The notes under the pieces were generated by a model, which did not search any database, was not told the origin of the DNA, and saw only the letters and a list, made by a program, of their open reading frames with translations. 64,000 nt of DNA from Emticicia aquatilis (GTDB taxonomy: Bacteria > Bacteroidota > Bacteroidia > Cytophagales > Spirosomataceae), in the NCBI RefSeq assembly GCF_014644295.1, contig NZ_BMKK01000001.1, positions 248,001 through 312,000 of the forward strand, in the 5' to 3' direction. Of the stretch, positions 63,891 through 64,000 are shown one piece after another. A program made the position numbers and the translations under genes. Positions within the stretch are counted from its first letter, which is position 1; every line of letters starts with the position of its first letter.

Positions 63891-64000
63891 TCAAAGAGAT
63901 GCTTTATCAAGTTTCAGACCAAATTCAGTCAGATGGTCAAAATCATTGTCAGTAGTTTGTAGAGGAATATCAAAAAAGTAGGCTGTTGCAGCAATCCATA
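63891..64000 (-). CDS. PIN-domain (VapC-like) protein, C-terminal part only
   Basis: The minus-strand frame is open from the right edge to a TGA at 63891-63893. The 35 visible residues begin WIAATAYFFDIPLQTTDNDF and end LDKASL. The pattern of WIAATA, a hydrophobic stretch, then a Thr/Asp pair followed by Asp-Phe is the closing part of VapC-type PIN nucleases (usual form DxWIAATAxxxxxxLVTxDxxF). The start and any antitoxin gene are beyond the window. Confidence 0.65.
   Translation of the reverse strand, partial: WIAATAYFFDIPLQTTDNDFDHLTEFGLKLDKASL

Overview
The window looks like chromosome of a low-GC member of the Bacteroidota, most probably order Cytophagales (an Emticicia-, Flectobacillus- or Arcicella-like genome). 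The reasons are a type IX secretion C-terminal domain, SprB-type repeats, the Bacteroidota form of TonB, DUF4290, a MurA with Asp in place of the catalytic Cys, Bacteroidota-type promoters (TAnnTTTG -7 boxes) and few Shine-Dalgarno sequences. The genus is a guess. No gene was identified by a database search; all calls come from motifs read in the translations.

Layout. 1-2.7 kb: the start of a kdp potassium-uptake operon on the minus strand (kdpF plus another tiny membrane ORF) behind a good sigma-54 promoter, next to an NtrC-type activator, then a Xer recombinase. 2.9-7.7 kb: rpsU, a Ppx/GppA phosphatase, and an SDR gene coupled to a GH63/MGH1-like glycosidase gene. 7.9-19.6 kb: one 3917-residue secreted protein made mostly of about 82-residue Ig/PKD-like repeats followed by SprB-like repeats. 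20.2-22.9 kb: a malonate module (ACSF3-like malonyl-CoA synthetase, MadL, MadM). 23.1-27.1 kb: a secreted HExxH protein with a type IX tail, a tail-fibre-like secreted protein and a frameshifted LytTR regulator. 27.5-28.0 kb: a RelE/ParE-type toxin-antitoxin pair.

28.1-35.8 kb is an integrated element of about 7.65 kb in the 3' end of a tRNA-Leu(CAA) gene, bounded by 15-bp direct repeats. It carries a divergent XRE/Cro-like switch, a divergent IntDOT-like integrase, an SF3-type primase-helicase, a compact C5 DNA methyltransferase, a TOPRIM primase-like protein, a zinc-finger protein and a secreted trypsin-like protease. Between the methyltransferase and TOPRIM genes lies an array of 11 exact GTTCCAA/TTGGAAC heptamers arranged around an AT-rich core, which looks like an iteron replication origin. 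No relaxase, conjugation or virion gene is visible. The layout recalls phage satellites (PICI-like) or small integrative plasmids and is the best candidate here for an undescribed system.

36-53 kb: murA, a DUF4290 protein, a GHL10 lipoprotein, a BASS-family transporter, then a surface-polysaccharide group (large membrane protein, RffA-like aminotransferase, methyltransferase, flippase, two glycosyltransferases) interrupted by a sugar dehydrogenase and an ECF sigma/membrane-protein pair. 53-64 kb: pgk, a 38-residue membrane protein, carboxynorspermidine dehydrogenase and decarboxylase (polyamine synthesis), a TonB protein, a saccharopine-dehydrogenase-like protein with a DUF1338/HglS protein (probable lysine degradation), threonine synthase and the tail of a PIN-domain protein. 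Several families of short dispersed repeats occupy the spacers and in places run into coding sequence.
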